NCBI RefSeq assembly: GCF_002196515.1
Contig: NZ_CP018836.1
Span: forward strand, 1,178,001 to 1,242,000
Reading direction: 5' to 3'
From: Vibrio gazogenes
Lineage (GTDB): Bacteria; Pseudomonadota; Gammaproteobacteria; Enterobacterales; Vibrionaceae
DNA length: 64,000 nt
The position numbers and the translations under genes were made by a program. Position 1 is the stretch's first letter; every line of letters starts with the position of its first letter. The notes under the pieces were generated by a model. That model did no database searches, had not been told where the DNA came from, and saw nothing but the letters and a program-made list of their open reading frames with translations. Shown here piece by piece: positions 34,578 to 43,405 of the stretch.

Positions 34578-35983
34578 TGAAATCCTCGCCCTAACAGCGC
34601 AATGGCTGCATCGCGATCCGCGTTATCGCCTTGCGCTCTTAAATCATGTAGTCTGGCGGCTTTCCAGCTGACCATGGCTGATGTACTGGTAATATTGGTG
34701 GTTTCACCAATCTGAATATCGATTTCAACGTGGCGGATTTGGTCTGCCATATACGCTTTGGTTTGCGCGAGCATTACGGCTTGTTGCGGGACGTCTTCGA
34801 TTAACTCGACAATAATATTTAAGTGGTCGATACCATGTTTTTCATCAATCTGAATGGCATAGTCCAAACAGCCCGTCAGTTTTTCTAACAGCGCCGCTTC
34901 AATATCCCACGCACAGTAGTTGCAGCCCCCTAACGTCAGTGTGTCCCGGACGCGGCCTATCGGCACAATTTTCAGCCGACCATCGGGCATGAGTGTTGCT
35001 CTGACCATATCACCGGTACGGTAGCGAATCAGCGGTTTCTGTCCCTGATATAAGTGAGTAATAACCAATTCACCGCTGGTTTCCGTTGCGGAAGTAGGAA
35101 TAACTTCACCACTGACCGGGTCGATTAACTCATAGTAGTTATTCATTGGGACGGTGTAGAGTGACTGGTCACTGTCACAGACGGCCAGAATAGAAGATTC
35201 CTGAGAGGCATACATGCAATTGTATACTTGTGCTCCCCATGTTTCGCCGATATTACGCAGCAAAGCTGGCGTAGTTAATTCGCCTAATGTCAGAATGACC
35301 CGCACACTACTTTCTGCCGGAGACACATGGTTTTGCTTAAGGTATCGGGCGAGATTGATCGCCACTGCGGGTGTACACACGAGTGCCGTGATTTTTAGCT
35401 CATTGATGAGTGCCATTGCACGGTTCATGCCGACAACCGGAGAGCGAGGCCACATTTTGACCACACTATGGCCTAAACTACGGAATACATCTTCAAATGT
35501 ATCGCCTGTCGAGTGCAGCTCGGTCGGGCCCATGACACCAACAATATGTTTATCACCATGCTGTTGAAAAATTTGCCCATAGCGGAGAATCAGTGGCGTA
35601 TTATTATAAATTGAATCAATTTCACTCCGGGGGCATGGTGTCGGAGCTCCGGTTGTCCCCGTTGTTTCGTAGTATATCCAGCTTTTATCGAGTGCGGCCG
35701 AGGCAAGGCAGTCTCTATTTTCACGGAGATCATTCTTGGTGGTAAATGGTAATGTGCTTAATGTAGAAAGAGAAAATTTATCGATATCTGATGCTGTGAT
35801 ACCTGATAAGTGTTCCTTATAAAAACCAGAACCATCAATAACATATTTTAGAACTTCTCTAAGTTTATTTTCTTGATGATGAGTGACTTGCTGGTGAGAA
35901 TATTCGCCATTTTCAAATTGTTTATGTTGTTGAAAAATATCCTTTGCTTGTTTTACCAAGTCATCTTTAAAAATCGCATACAT
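34574..35983 (-). CDS. PaaK-like AMP-forming adenylating enzyme
   Basis: A 469-residue member of the phenylacetate-CoA ligase-like branch of adenylate-forming enzymes. ATP-loop YYETTGTTGAPTP (104-115), adenine/acid region MYASQESS, and the late motifs PLIRYRTGDMV and IGRVRDTLTLGG are present. Such enzymes activate a carboxylic acid as acyl-AMP and pass it to CoA, a carrier or an amine. No carrier-protein gene is nearby. ATG 35983 is preceded by AAGGAAG; an upstream in-frame TTG is less likely. Substrate unknown; an aryl- or amino-acid-derived acid is a reasonable guess from the neighbours. Confidence 0.87.
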   Translation of the reverse strand: MYAIFKDDLVKQAKDIFQQHKQFENGEYSHQQVTHHQENKLREVLKYVIDGSGFYKEHLSGITASDIDKFSLSTLSTLPFTTKNDLRENRDCLASAALDKSWIYYETTGTTGAPTPCPRSEIDSIYNNTPLILRYGQIFQQHGDKHIVGVMGPTELHSTGDTFEDVFRSLGHSVVKMWPRSPVVGMNRAMALINELKITALVCTPAVAINLARYLKQNHVSPAESSVRVILTLGELTTPALLRNIGETWGAQVYNCMYASQESSILAVCDSDQSLYTVPMNNYYELIDPVSGEVIPTSATETSGELVITHLYQGQKPLIRYRTGDMVRATLMPDGRLKIVPIGRVRDTLTLGGCNYCAWDIEAALLEKLTGCLDYAIQIDEKHGIDHLNIIVELIEDVPQQAVMLAQTKAYMADQIRHVEIDIQIGETTNITSTSAMVSWKAARLHDLRAQGDNADRDAAIALLGRGFQ

Positions 35984-36040
35984 GAGATCTTCCTTAATCA
36001 ATTCTCTATATGTGTAACTGGATAATTATTAAATGTCTGG

Positions 36041-36463
36041 TTATTTAAATAATGGTAAGTTACCCGTTAGTTTATTAATGGTTTTTTTCGGACCAATCAT
36101 ACCAATGGCAACTAATTCAATATGTTGACTAGTGACTGATGATATTCTTTCACCATATTCATCATATGTTTTACATGACTGAGCCAATGCACTAAAAGGC
36201 ATCGTGTAAATCTGTTCATCCTGTTCAGCGATGGCGAGCAGGTTTTGTATATGCTCTCCTGTCGAGAGTAGCACCGGGAGTGGCGAGTATATGACACCCG
36301 GGTAATTCACATTATCCATGCTTTGCATGTCAGGGCCGACAAGATTATTGACTGTTTTACCAAAGCTGATTCCAATCACACTTGCTGCATTAATTGCTAA
36401 CCCCGGATGTAAATCTTGATCAACAATAATGGTACATTTGTGCTTGCTTGCATCAAATTCCAT
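36041..36463 (-). CDS. DUF2000 family protein
   Basis: A 140-residue protein of the DUF2000 family, whose fold is related to type 2 peptidyl-tRNA hydrolase. The hallmark is KCTIIVDQDLHPGLAINAASVIGISFG followed by GPD and PGV(I)YSPLPVLL. ATG 36463 is supported by GAGGAA and by the family start; the frame opens 53 codons earlier over the end of the Dabb gene without family similarity. No biochemical function is established for the family. Second gene of the operon. Confidence 0.8.
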   Translation of the reverse strand: MEFDASKHKCTIIVDQDLHPGLAINAASVIGISFGKTVNNLVGPDMQSMDNVNYPGVIYSPLPVLLSTGEHIQNLLAIAEQDEQIYTMPFSALAQSCKTYDEYGERISSVTSQHIELVAIGMIGPKKTINKLTGNLPLFK

Positions 36464-36491
36464 GAATTCCTCACTTATTTTTAAATCGTAT

Positions 36492-36836
36492 TTACAAGGT
36501 GGATAATAAATCCAGATATCCAGTGGCGAGAGAAAAGTCGGTAGATAAATCAATATCGACAATATTCCATTCAGCGATTGCTTTCCATTTTTCAACACCT
36601 TCTCTATGATTTGGATGTTCAATATATTTTTCTAAATCATCGGTGTTATTGAATATGCCAATCACGATAAAGTCAGCTGCAATTTTTCGGCGGGATATAT
36701 TTCGGCCACATACCCATCCCTTTATTTCTTCAATATGACGTGGGTGATTACGTGTTGCTTGTTCTGCCTCGATTGCATTTGTGGAAGACCAACTCCAGTT
36801 CTTTTTAAAAGTAAATAGCACAACATGTAGAATCAT
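36492..36836 (-). CDS. Dabb (stress-responsive A/B barrel) domain protein
   Basis: Small dimeric ferredoxin-like protein of 114 residues. The pattern MILHVVLFTFKKNW, EEIKGWVCGRNIS, DFIVIGIFNNTDDLEKYIEHPNHREG is typical of Dabb domains. Some relatives, such as plant olivetolic acid cyclase, shape reactive polyketide-like intermediates; others are of unknown role. First gene of the minus-strand operon, starting 195 nt from the divergent Lrp-type regulator. Confidence 0.8.
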   Translation of the reverse strand: MILHVVLFTFKKNWSWSSTNAIEAEQATRNHPRHIEEIKGWVCGRNISRRKIAADFIVIGIFNNTDDLEKYIEHPNHREGVEKWKAIAEWNIVDIDLSTDFSLATGYLDLLSTL

Positions 36837-36879
36837 TGAATTCCATCCTTGATGAATGATTGTCCTTAGTGAACTGTAA

Positions 36880-36912
36880 TTTTGACGTTGTTAATTATGT
36901 TTTGACGTTGTT
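36880..36912. promoter_or_regulatory. Direct repeats in the divergent promoter
   Basis: Two copies of TTTTGACGTTGTT start 20 bp apart (36880 and 36900), about two DNA turns, in the 194-bp space between the Dabb operon and the Lrp-type gene. Same-face spacing fits cooperative binding of a regulator, most simply the divergent Lrp protein. Confidence 0.55.
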
Positions 36913-37030
36913 GTTGTTATTTATTATGCATCACAATGATAGAAATTTGTTACCTATATCACGTTAGGAGAAATGGTTGTAGGGCAAAATTGCCCGATAA
37001 ATGGCAAAAAAGTGAAAGGATTTGACCTTA

Positions 37031-37507
37031 GTGGCACTGACAAAGACAGATATTCAAATTTTAACCTTGTTACAACAAGATGCACGGATGACCAATCAGG
37101 AGCTGGCAGACCAAATCGGCATGTCATCGTCACCCTGCTGGCGCAAAGTCCGTAAGTTGGAAGAAGATCAAATCATCCAAGGATACCGCGCGGTTTTGGA
37201 TCGGAAAAAAATAGGCATGGGAGTGATGGTTTTCGTGCGGGTGACTATTGATAGCCACAGTGAAGCCGAAGCGCGTAAATTTGAGCAAGAAGTGACGGCA
37301 CTTGAGAATGTCGTGGCCTGTTACAGTATTGGTGGGGACGCTGACTTCTTGATTCAGGTTGTCTCTCATGATCTCGATTCTTATGCGGAATTTGCGATGT
37401 CAGTGATTCGGCGTTTGCCGGGTATTAAAGAGATGCAGAGTATGTTTGTTTTAAAGGAGATCAAACCCTTTGCTTCTTTGCCTGTCGAAACGGCATCCGG
37501 GACGTAG
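37031..37507 (+). CDS. Lrp/AsnC-family regulator
   Basis: A feast/famine regulator of 158 residues: N-terminal helix-turn-helix (LTKTDIQILTLLQQDARMTNQELADQIGMSSSPCWRKVRKLE) and C-terminal RAM ligand domain (about 65-145, with YSIGGDADFLIQV). Such proteins sense amino acids. Start taken as GTG 37031 (AAAGGA about 10 nt upstream); a TTG at 37022 is too close to that site. Divergent from the eight-gene minus-strand cluster and the best candidate for its regulator, implying that an amino acid signal controls it. Confidence 0.88.
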   Translation: MALTKTDIQILTLLQQDARMTNQELADQIGMSSSPCWRKVRKLEEDQIIQGYRAVLDRKKIGMGVMVFVRVTIDSHSEAEARKFEQEVTALENVVACYSIGGDADFLIQVVSHDLDSYAEFAMSVIRRLPGIKEMQSMFVLKEIKPFASLPVETASGT

Positions 37508-37602
37508 CAAAGACAATTTCAGAACCTTGATGATATCGTTTACATTCAGGGGTGAATTCCCAGCGTTTTTTGGTGATGAGCATCTATATCGCAATTACCC
37601 GA

Positions 37603-37635
37603 GGGAGATAGGTCAGTTCGTGATGTCTATCTCCC
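37603..37635 (+). terminator. Hairpin after Lrp-type gene
   Basis: Perfect 9-bp stem GGGAGATAG / CTATCTCCC with a 15-nt loop, about 95 nt after the stop codon. No clear T-run. Confidence 0.45.
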
Positions 37636-37769
37636 CCTGTCTGACTTAATTCTATGATATATCAAGGATTGATTCGTATTTATCCGACCTGCCTTTGACT
37701 CAATTTTATCCACTTTTCTTGGCTGCTCCAGCGAGATAATGTGATCTCTTTCCGATTGTTGCATATCTG

Positions 37770-37785
37770 TGGAAACGTTTTCATC
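37770..37785. promoter_or_regulatory. Candidate LacI/GalR-family operator
   Basis: The sequence TGGAAACGTTTTCATC has the AAACGTTT core typical of LacI/GalR repressors, 85 nt before the sugar symporter start. No LacI-type gene is in the window, so its repressor would be encoded elsewhere. Assignment by motif shape only. Confidence 0.5.
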
Positions 37786-37869
37786 AAATAATGTCACGAT
37801 CACAGTTTTCTTACAATTCGCTCAATATAGTACGCAGCATGTTCAACAAAATAATGATAAAACGTCCCT

Positions 37870-39255
37870 ATGAATCAAAAACAGAACGAGACTCATATTG
37901 AGCTGAAAACCAAATTATCCTACGGTCTGGGGGCATTAGGTAAAGATTTTGCCTGTGCGCCTATCTATATATTTCTGATGTTCTATTTCACTGATGTTGT
38001 TGAGCTCTCTGCCGCGTATGTCGGGATGGTTTTTCTTGCTGCCCGGGTGATTGATGCGATCACCGATCCAATGATGGGGATTGTGGTAGACAACACGCGT
38101 ACCCGTTTCGGCAAATTTCGGCCCTGGATTCTGATTGGTTCAGCGATCAATGCGTTTGTGCTGGTTGCATTGTTTTGTTCGCATATGTTTGAAGGCACCG
38201 CTGCTTACGTTTATGCCGCGGTGATTTATATTTTATGGGGCTTGACCTATACCGTGATGGACATTCCGTTCTGGTCGATGATCCCAGCGATTTCCAGCTC
38301 GCGCCGGGAACGGGAAAAGTTGGTGGTCTGGCCGCGCCTGTTTGCCAGTTTTGCTTGGTTCGTGATCGGTAGTTATGGACTGTGGATCGTGGCAAAGCTC
38401 GGCGGTGACGATCAGGGACAAGGATTTTTTGAACTCTCCATCTTGATTGCTGTTTTGTTTATCGTCAGCGCGCTGATTACGTTTAAGAATGTCAAAGAAA
38501 AAGTCGTTGCTGCCGGACAGACGGTCGAGAAGTTCGGTTTTAAAGATGCAATTGGCATTATTGGTGGTAACGATCAGTTGAAAGTATTAATCGCAACCGT
38601 GTTGGCGTTTCAGATTGGCAATATGTTGGTTGGTGGATTTGCGATTTATTACTTTACCTATGCCGTGGGCGATAAAGAACTGTTCCCGGTTTATATGATG
38701 GTTGCCGGTGCTGCTGAAGTTGCCGGAATTTTTCTCTTTCCGCGGCTGGCAGCATTACTGCCGCGTAAACATCTGTGGGTTATCGCCTGTATGTTCCCGA
38801 TCCTGTCATGCTTGTTGTTGGTGGTGATGGGCGTGCTTGCTCCCGGGAATGTGTTCTTAATTGGCCTGTCCGGTGCGGCAATCAAATTTGGTGTCGGGAT
38901 CACCAATGGCCTGCAAACCGTAATGCTGGCTGATGTGGTCGATTATGGTGAGCATATTACCGGCCGACGCAGCGAAAGTGTGATTTTCTCGGTCCAAACC
39001 ATGTTGGTTAAATTTGCCAGTGCTGCCGGTGCGTTTATTGTCGGGGTTGGTCTTTCGGCTGTCGGATATGTGCCGAATGTTCAACAATCAGAAGGGACAA
39101 TTCTCGGATTACAGGCATTAATGATTGGTATTCCGGTGTTACTCATGCTCGTGAGTGCGTTGGTTTATCGACGTTACTATCGACTGCATGAAGGTTTCCG
39201 GCCTGAAGATTTCGAAACCTATTCTTTAAATACGGCCAAAGAAACAACGGCATAA
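37870..39255 (+). CDS. GPH-family galactoside:cation symporter (MelB/LacS-like)
   Basis: Sugar transporter of 461 residues with about twelve membrane helices from the glycoside-pentoside-hexuronide family. Landmarks: KLSYGLGALGKDFACAPIYIFLMFYFTDVV, AARVIDAITDPMMG (the Asp residues are cation ligands in MelB), DNTRTRFGKFRPWIL, and DVVDYGEHITGRRSES. It is followed by a beta-galactosidase gene 94 nt downstream, so lactose or another beta-galactoside is the likely substrate, taken up with Na+ or H+. The hairpin between the two genes may tune relative expression. Confidence 0.92.
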   Translation: MNQKQNETHIELKTKLSYGLGALGKDFACAPIYIFLMFYFTDVVELSAAYVGMVFLAARVIDAITDPMMGIVVDNTRTRFGKFRPWILIGSAINAFVLVALFCSHMFEGTAAYVYAAVIYILWGLTYTVMDIPFWSMIPAISSSRREREKLVVWPRLFASFAWFVIGSYGLWIVAKLGGDDQGQGFFELSILIAVLFIVSALITFKNVKEKVVAAGQTVEKFGFKDAIGIIGGNDQLKVLIATVLAFQIGNMLVGGFAIYYFTYAVGDKELFPVYMMVAGAAEVAGIFLFPRLAALLPRKHLWVIACMFPILSCLLLVVMGVLAPGNVFLIGLSGAAIKFGVGITNGLQTVMLADVVDYGEHITGRRSESVIFSVQTMLVKFASAAGAFIVGVGLSAVGYVPNVQQSEGTILGLQALMIGIPVLLMLVSALVYRRYYRLHEGFRPEDFETYSLNTAKETTA

Positions 39256-39302
39256 TCAGCGCCGCTGGATCAAAAAATAATTGCATTGATAAGGAAAAAG
39301 AC

Positions 39303-39330
39303 AGGCAGGATGGCGATTCCCATCCTGCCT
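39303..39330 (+). terminator. Intercistronic hairpin between symporter and beta-galactosidase
   Basis: Perfect 11-bp GC-rich stem AGGCAGGATGG / CCATCCTGCCT with a 6-nt loop, 11 nt before the GAGG ribosome site of the next gene. No T-run, so it more likely acts as an mRNA stabiliser or translational control element. Confidence 0.65.
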
Positions 39331-39349
39331 TACTTATAACGAGGTGTTC

Positions 39350-42300
39350 ATGCGAACTTTTCAAGATATTATCGCGAGTCGAGATTGGCAGAATCCGAGC
39401 GCTGTCCGGATGCATACGTTGTCAGCTCACGTCCCGCTACACAGCTATCGCGACGTTGAAGATGCCCGTCAGGGGATAACAAATCGTCATTATTTGAATG
39501 GACAATGGGCATTCAAGTTCTATTCTGCGCCAGAAATGGTTGAGGCATCGGTCATTGATCCGGCAGAGGATTTATCGGCATGGAAACAGATTGCTGTTCC
39601 CGGTAACTGGCAGATGCAAGGGTTTGATCATCCGATCTACACCAATGTGAAATATCCATTTCCTGATCGGGCGCCAGAGGTTCCCGAGCAAAATCCGACG
39701 GGGTGTTATGCCTGTGATTTTTCAGTGGCACCCGTCGCCGGAGAGCAGACCCGGATTCTATTTGAAGGGGTGAACTCGGCATTTCATTTATGGTGTAACG
39801 GACGATGGGTTGGTTATGCGCAAGACAGCCGTTTGCCGGCAGAATTTGATTTAACGGATGATATCCACACCGGTCACAATCGTCTGGTTGTGATGGTGAT
39901 GCGCTGGTCTGACGGCTCTTATCTGGAAGATCAGGACATGTGGTGGCTGAGCGGTATTTTTCGCGATGTGTACCTGTATCACAAACCGGCAGTTGCAATA
40001 AACGATGTCTTTTTACGCCCCGAACTGGATGCCCTCTATCAGGATGGAGCGCTGCATGTAACGACGAAGCTGAGTCAGCAAACGACGGCTCACCATGTCG
40101 AGGTTCGGTTGTTTGATGCCGCAGGCCAACCTGTGGCGATGCAAGGGGAAACCTGTTGCGCGACCAATCAGTATGCTGTTGATGAGAAGGGCGGCTGGGC
40201 GGATCAGGTCGAGCATCACTTAACCATATCGCGTCCCCGTCACTGGAATGAACAAACGCCTTATTTATACCGTTGTGTGGTGGTATTACTGGATGCGCAG
40301 GCACAGGTGATCGAATGTGAAGCGTTTTCGATAGGGTTCCGCACGGTGGCCATTGAAGATGGTTTGCTTAAAGTGAATGGTAAAGCCTTGTTGATCCGAG
40401 GCGTGAATCGTCATGAACACCATCCGGAAACGGGTCATTATGTCGATGAAGCGACGATGATCAAAGATATTCTGTTGATGAAGCAGCACAACTTTAACGC
40501 AGTGCGTACATCACACTACCCGAATCATCCGCGTTGGTATGAACTCTGTGACCAGTATGGCTTGTATGTGGTCGATGAGGCCAATATCGAGACGCATGGT
40601 CAGTTTCCGATGTGCCGTTTGTCTGAGGATCCGCAGTGGAATCATGCTTACATGCAGCGCATGATTGGCTTGGTGGAACGGGATAAAAATCATCCGTCGG
40701 TGATCATCTGGTCGCTGGGGAATGAATCCGGTATCGGTCTGAATCATCATGCCATGTACCAGTGGACTAAACAGCGTGATCCGTCGCGTCCGATTCAGTA
40801 TGAAGGGGGTGGTGCCGATACAGCGGCAACGGATATCATCTGTCCGATGTATGCCCGGGTTGATCAGCATCAGGGGGGCACGAATCCAAAATATGCGATT
40901 AAAGATTGGATCGGCCGCCCCGGAGAACAGCGCCCATTAATCTTGTGTGAATATGCACATGCGATGGGGAACAGTCTCGGGAGTTTTGCCAAGTACTGGC
41001 AGGCATTTCGTCAGTATCCACGGCTACAGGGTGGGTTTATCTGGGACTGGGTTGATCAGGGACTCTCCAAGTGGGATGAGCACGGCCAGCACTACTGGGC
41101 GTATGGCGGTGATTTCGGAGATGAAATCAATGATCGACAGTTTTGTATTAATGGTTTGATCTGGCCTGATCGCACGGTTCATCCGGCATTATTGGAAGCG
41201 AAGCGCGCGCAGCAGTTCTACGCGATTCAGTTTGATGGTCAGCATCAGTTGACGTTGACCAGTGAACATTTGTTTGCTGAAGAAGCACTGATTTGTTGCT
41301 GGACGGTACTTGAAGACGGCATCGCTATTTCGACAGGAGAGCATGCGGTTGTCATGGCACCTGAATCCGAGCAGACCATTGAACTCCCATTTGATCACGG
41401 TCTGTGTCAGTCAGGGAAAACGTATCATCTGAATGTTGATGTGTTGCTCGCTGAGCAGACATTCTGGGCACCGGCCCGGCATTCGGTCGCACAGTCGCAG
41501 TTTGAGCTGAAGGCCGCATATTCCAAACGACACACTGAACCAACAACCCCTTTGGCAGATATTCGCGTCTCTGAATCCGATGAGCAGGTGATCGTTGCTG
41601 TTGCAGACCAACAGTGGACTTTCCATCGTGGCAGCGGTTATCTGACGCATTGGGAGCAACAGGGCGAGCAGCGATTAGCCGCGCCGCTGAAAGATCATTT
41701 CTATCGTGCGCCGCTCGATAATGATATCGGAACCAGTGAAGTTGACAGGCCTGACCCGAATAGTTGGATGGCGCGCTGGAAACAGGCCGGTCTTGACCGC
41801 TTGGTCGGGCGGTGCGTCGCGATGAGCGTAGAAACCGGTGAGCATGCTGTCACGATCAAGACGCAGTTTGACTATACTGCGGTAGCCGAGACGGTGATAA
41901 CCGAGCAGACAGCGACAACCGGACAGCTCTTGCGAACGCAATGGTGTTACACGGTGAATCAGCACGGAGAAATGCATATTGAGGTCGATGTGTATCCATG
42001 TGCGGCGTTACCGTCGTTGCCACGGGTCGGATTCTCTTGTGCGTTACCTTTGACTGAGCGTGTGACATGGTTTGGCCGAGGCCCGCACGAAAACTATCCT
42101 GACCGTTGTCTGTCCGCGCGGATCGGATGTTACGATGCGACGATTCGTGAGATGCATACCCCTTATATTTTCCCGACGGATAATGGTCTGCGCTGTGACA
42201 CCCGAAGACTCTCTCTGGGGGGAATTTCGGTGCAAGGTGAATTTCACTTCAGTGTGAGCCGTTACTCACAAGCGATGCTTGAAACCGCCAAGCACACGCA

Positions 42301-42454
42301 TGAGCTGGTGGCTGATGAGGTGGTTTACCTGCATGTGGATGGTTTCCATATGGGAATTGGAGGCGATGATTCGTGGACCCCGAGTGTTCATCCTGAATTC
42401 CTGTTGGACGCACCGCACTATCATTACCATGTGGTATTGACCTCTGCGCGGTAA
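39350..42454 (+). CDS. lacZ: GH2 beta-galactosidase
   Basis: Large LacZ-type enzyme of 1034 residues, the usual length, hydrolysing lactose to glucose and galactose. Domain order: sugar-binding jelly roll (about 45-220), immunoglobulin-like domain, TIM barrel (about 335-625), second Ig-like domain and the C-terminal supersandwich. The acid/base Glu459 is in WSLGNESG and the nucleophile Glu534 in LCEYAHAMGNS. Metal/galactose site residues such as RTSHYPNHP are intact. ATG 39350 has GAGG 5 nt upstream. EbgA is a close alternative name, but no ebgC-like gene follows. Confidence 0.95.
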   Translation: MRTFQDIIASRDWQNPSAVRMHTLSAHVPLHSYRDVEDARQGITNRHYLNGQWAFKFYSAPEMVEASVIDPAEDLSAWKQIAVPGNWQMQGFDHPIYTNVKYPFPDRAPEVPEQNPTGCYACDFSVAPVAGEQTRILFEGVNSAFHLWCNGRWVGYAQDSRLPAEFDLTDDIHTGHNRLVVMVMRWSDGSYLEDQDMWWLSGIFRDVYLYHKPAVAINDVFLRPELDALYQDGALHVTTKLSQQTTAHHVEVRLFDAAGQPVAMQGETCCATNQYAVDEKGGWADQVEHHLTISRPRHWNEQTPYLYRCVVVLLDAQAQVIECEAFSIGFRTVAIEDGLLKVNGKALLIRGVNRHEHHPETGHYVDEATMIKDILLMKQHNFNAVRTSHYPNHPRWYELCDQYGLYVVDEANIETHGQFPMCRLSEDPQWNHAYMQRMIGLVERDKNHPSVIIWSLGNESGIGLNHHAMYQWTKQRDPSRPIQYEGGGADTAATDIICPMYARVDQHQGGTNPKYAIKDWIGRPGEQRPLILCEYAHAMGNSLGSFAKYWQAFRQYPRLQGGFIWDWVDQGLSKWDEHGQHYWAYGGDFGDEINDRQFCINGLIWPDRTVHPALLEAKRAQQFYAIQFDGQHQLTLTSEHLFAEEALICCWTVLEDGIAISTGEHAVVMAPESEQTIELPFDHGLCQSGKTYHLNVDVLLAEQTFWAPARHSVAQSQFELKAAYSKRHTEPTTPLADIRVSESDEQVIVAVADQQWTFHRGSGYLTHWEQQGEQRLAAPLKDHFYRAPLDNDIGTSEVDRPDPNSWMARWKQAGLDRLVGRCVAMSVETGEHAVTIKTQFDYTAVAETVITEQTATTGQLLRTQWCYTVNQHGEMHIEVDVYPCAALPSLPRVGFSCALPLTERVTWFGRGPHENYPDRCLSARIGCYDATIREMHTPYIFPTDNGLRCDTRRLSLGGISVQGEFHFSVSRYSQAMLETAKHTHELVADEVVYLHVDGFHMGIGGDDSWTPSVHPEFLLDAPHYHYHVVLTSAR

Positions 42455-42545
42455 TGACTGGCTCGTACATCGACTTCCTGAACGACACAAGTGCGTTCGG
42501 GAAGTCGGTGAAACCATGTCGGATATTCATGCACCCTTCAGACCA

Positions 42546-42606
42546 TTATTCATACCACCCTCCGTTCATAACACCCTCCGTTCATAAAATCCGTCGTTCA
42601 TACAAC
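42546..42606. repeat. Short tandem repeats CCNTCCGTTCATA
   Basis: Three imperfect head-to-tail copies of a 14-15 bp unit (ACCCTCCGTTCATA, ACCCTCCGTTCATA, ATCCGTCGTTCATA) in the gap between lacZ and the L,D-transpeptidase gene. Too short and irregular for a CRISPR. Confidence 0.7.
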
Positions 42607-42660
42607 CGGAGCGCAATTAATCAACCACGCTGTGCATTCCGTCTCTACTTTATGCCGTTA

Positions 42661-43152
42661 TTACCATGCAATATGAATGGGGGTGCCAACCGGCACCAAG
42701 CGGATAAATTCATCCATCTCTTCATTGGTTAAGGCAATACAACCATTGGTCCAGTCAAAACTTTGAATAAACTCCGGATGACGTTGATAGCCATTCTTCA
42801 AACCATGAATGTGAATGTCGCCTCCGGGGTTCAAACCGTATTGTCTCGCATAGGCAATGTCTTTGGCAGCCGGATAGCTGATGTGGAATGCTTTATAGAA
42901 ATTGGAATTGAGATTGATGGCATCAAGCACGTAGTCACCTTCCGGTGTCCGTTGATCACCTTCCTGATGTTTCGGGCCTTGCGGAAATTTTCCGAGGGCG
43001 ATGCGATACGTTCTGATCGTCAGTCCTTGCTCAAGCAGGTAGATACGCCGTTTGGATTTATCGACAGTGACACGGTCAACTTGCGCAGCAACGGAAAAAC
43101 TCAGAGATGCGATGAACATTATCAGTACAAGCGTGGAAAATTTCGTTCGCAT
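42661..43152 (-). CDS. L,D-transpeptidase family protein (YkuD domain)
   Basis: Exported enzyme of 163 residues: signal peptide MRTKFSTLVLIMFIASLSFSVAA, then a compact YkuD domain. The active-site motif is complete: HIHGLKNG followed by DWTNGCIALTNEEM with the catalytic Cys. GDQRTPEGDYVLD is the usual entry loop. Such proteins crosslink peptidoglycan stems 3-3 or attach lipoproteins; small YafK-like members can also act as hydrolases. Single gene. Confidence 0.9.
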   Translation of the reverse strand: MRTKFSTLVLIMFIASLSFSVAAQVDRVTVDKSKRRIYLLEQGLTIRTYRIALGKFPQGPKHQEGDQRTPEGDYVLDAINLNSNFYKAFHISYPAAKDIAYARQYGLNPGGDIHIHGLKNGYQRHPEFIQSFDWTNGCIALTNEEMDEFIRLVPVGTPIHIAW

Positions 43153-43343
43153 GGGGCTCTGGGTTCCTTATTGATCGTGAGGTGAAGTCATTGCCTGAAC
43201 CCAATAAGACAAAACTCAATGACACAGACAAATGATATAGGCCAGTTATACACCGGAAAGCGATTTGGCGGAAGCCACACCACGTCATTGATCGTTGCTG
43301 GTCACAGGTTGTGACGAATCGGTGTCAGGGGGACGTTGACGAG

Positions 43344-43385
43344 GGCATCTCCGCAATGCCCGTGTTATGCCGGAGCGGAGATGCC
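43344..43385. terminator. Hairpin after bat operon
   Basis: Perfect 11-bp stem GGCATCTCCGC / GCGGAGATGCC with a 20-nt loop, 20 nt beyond the batD stop. No T-run on the minus strand. Confidence 0.55.
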
Positions 43386-43405
43386 TTATCATTGAACCGG
43401 TGGAT

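Noticed and set aside
39552..40304. 250-codon minus-strand open frame within lacZ
   Set aside because: Antisense shadow of a well-conserved beta-galactosidase; composition and lack of domain argue against it.
42546..42606. Short tandem repeats as possible CRISPR
   Set aside because: Units are head-to-tail without spacers and are imperfect; no cas genes in the window.
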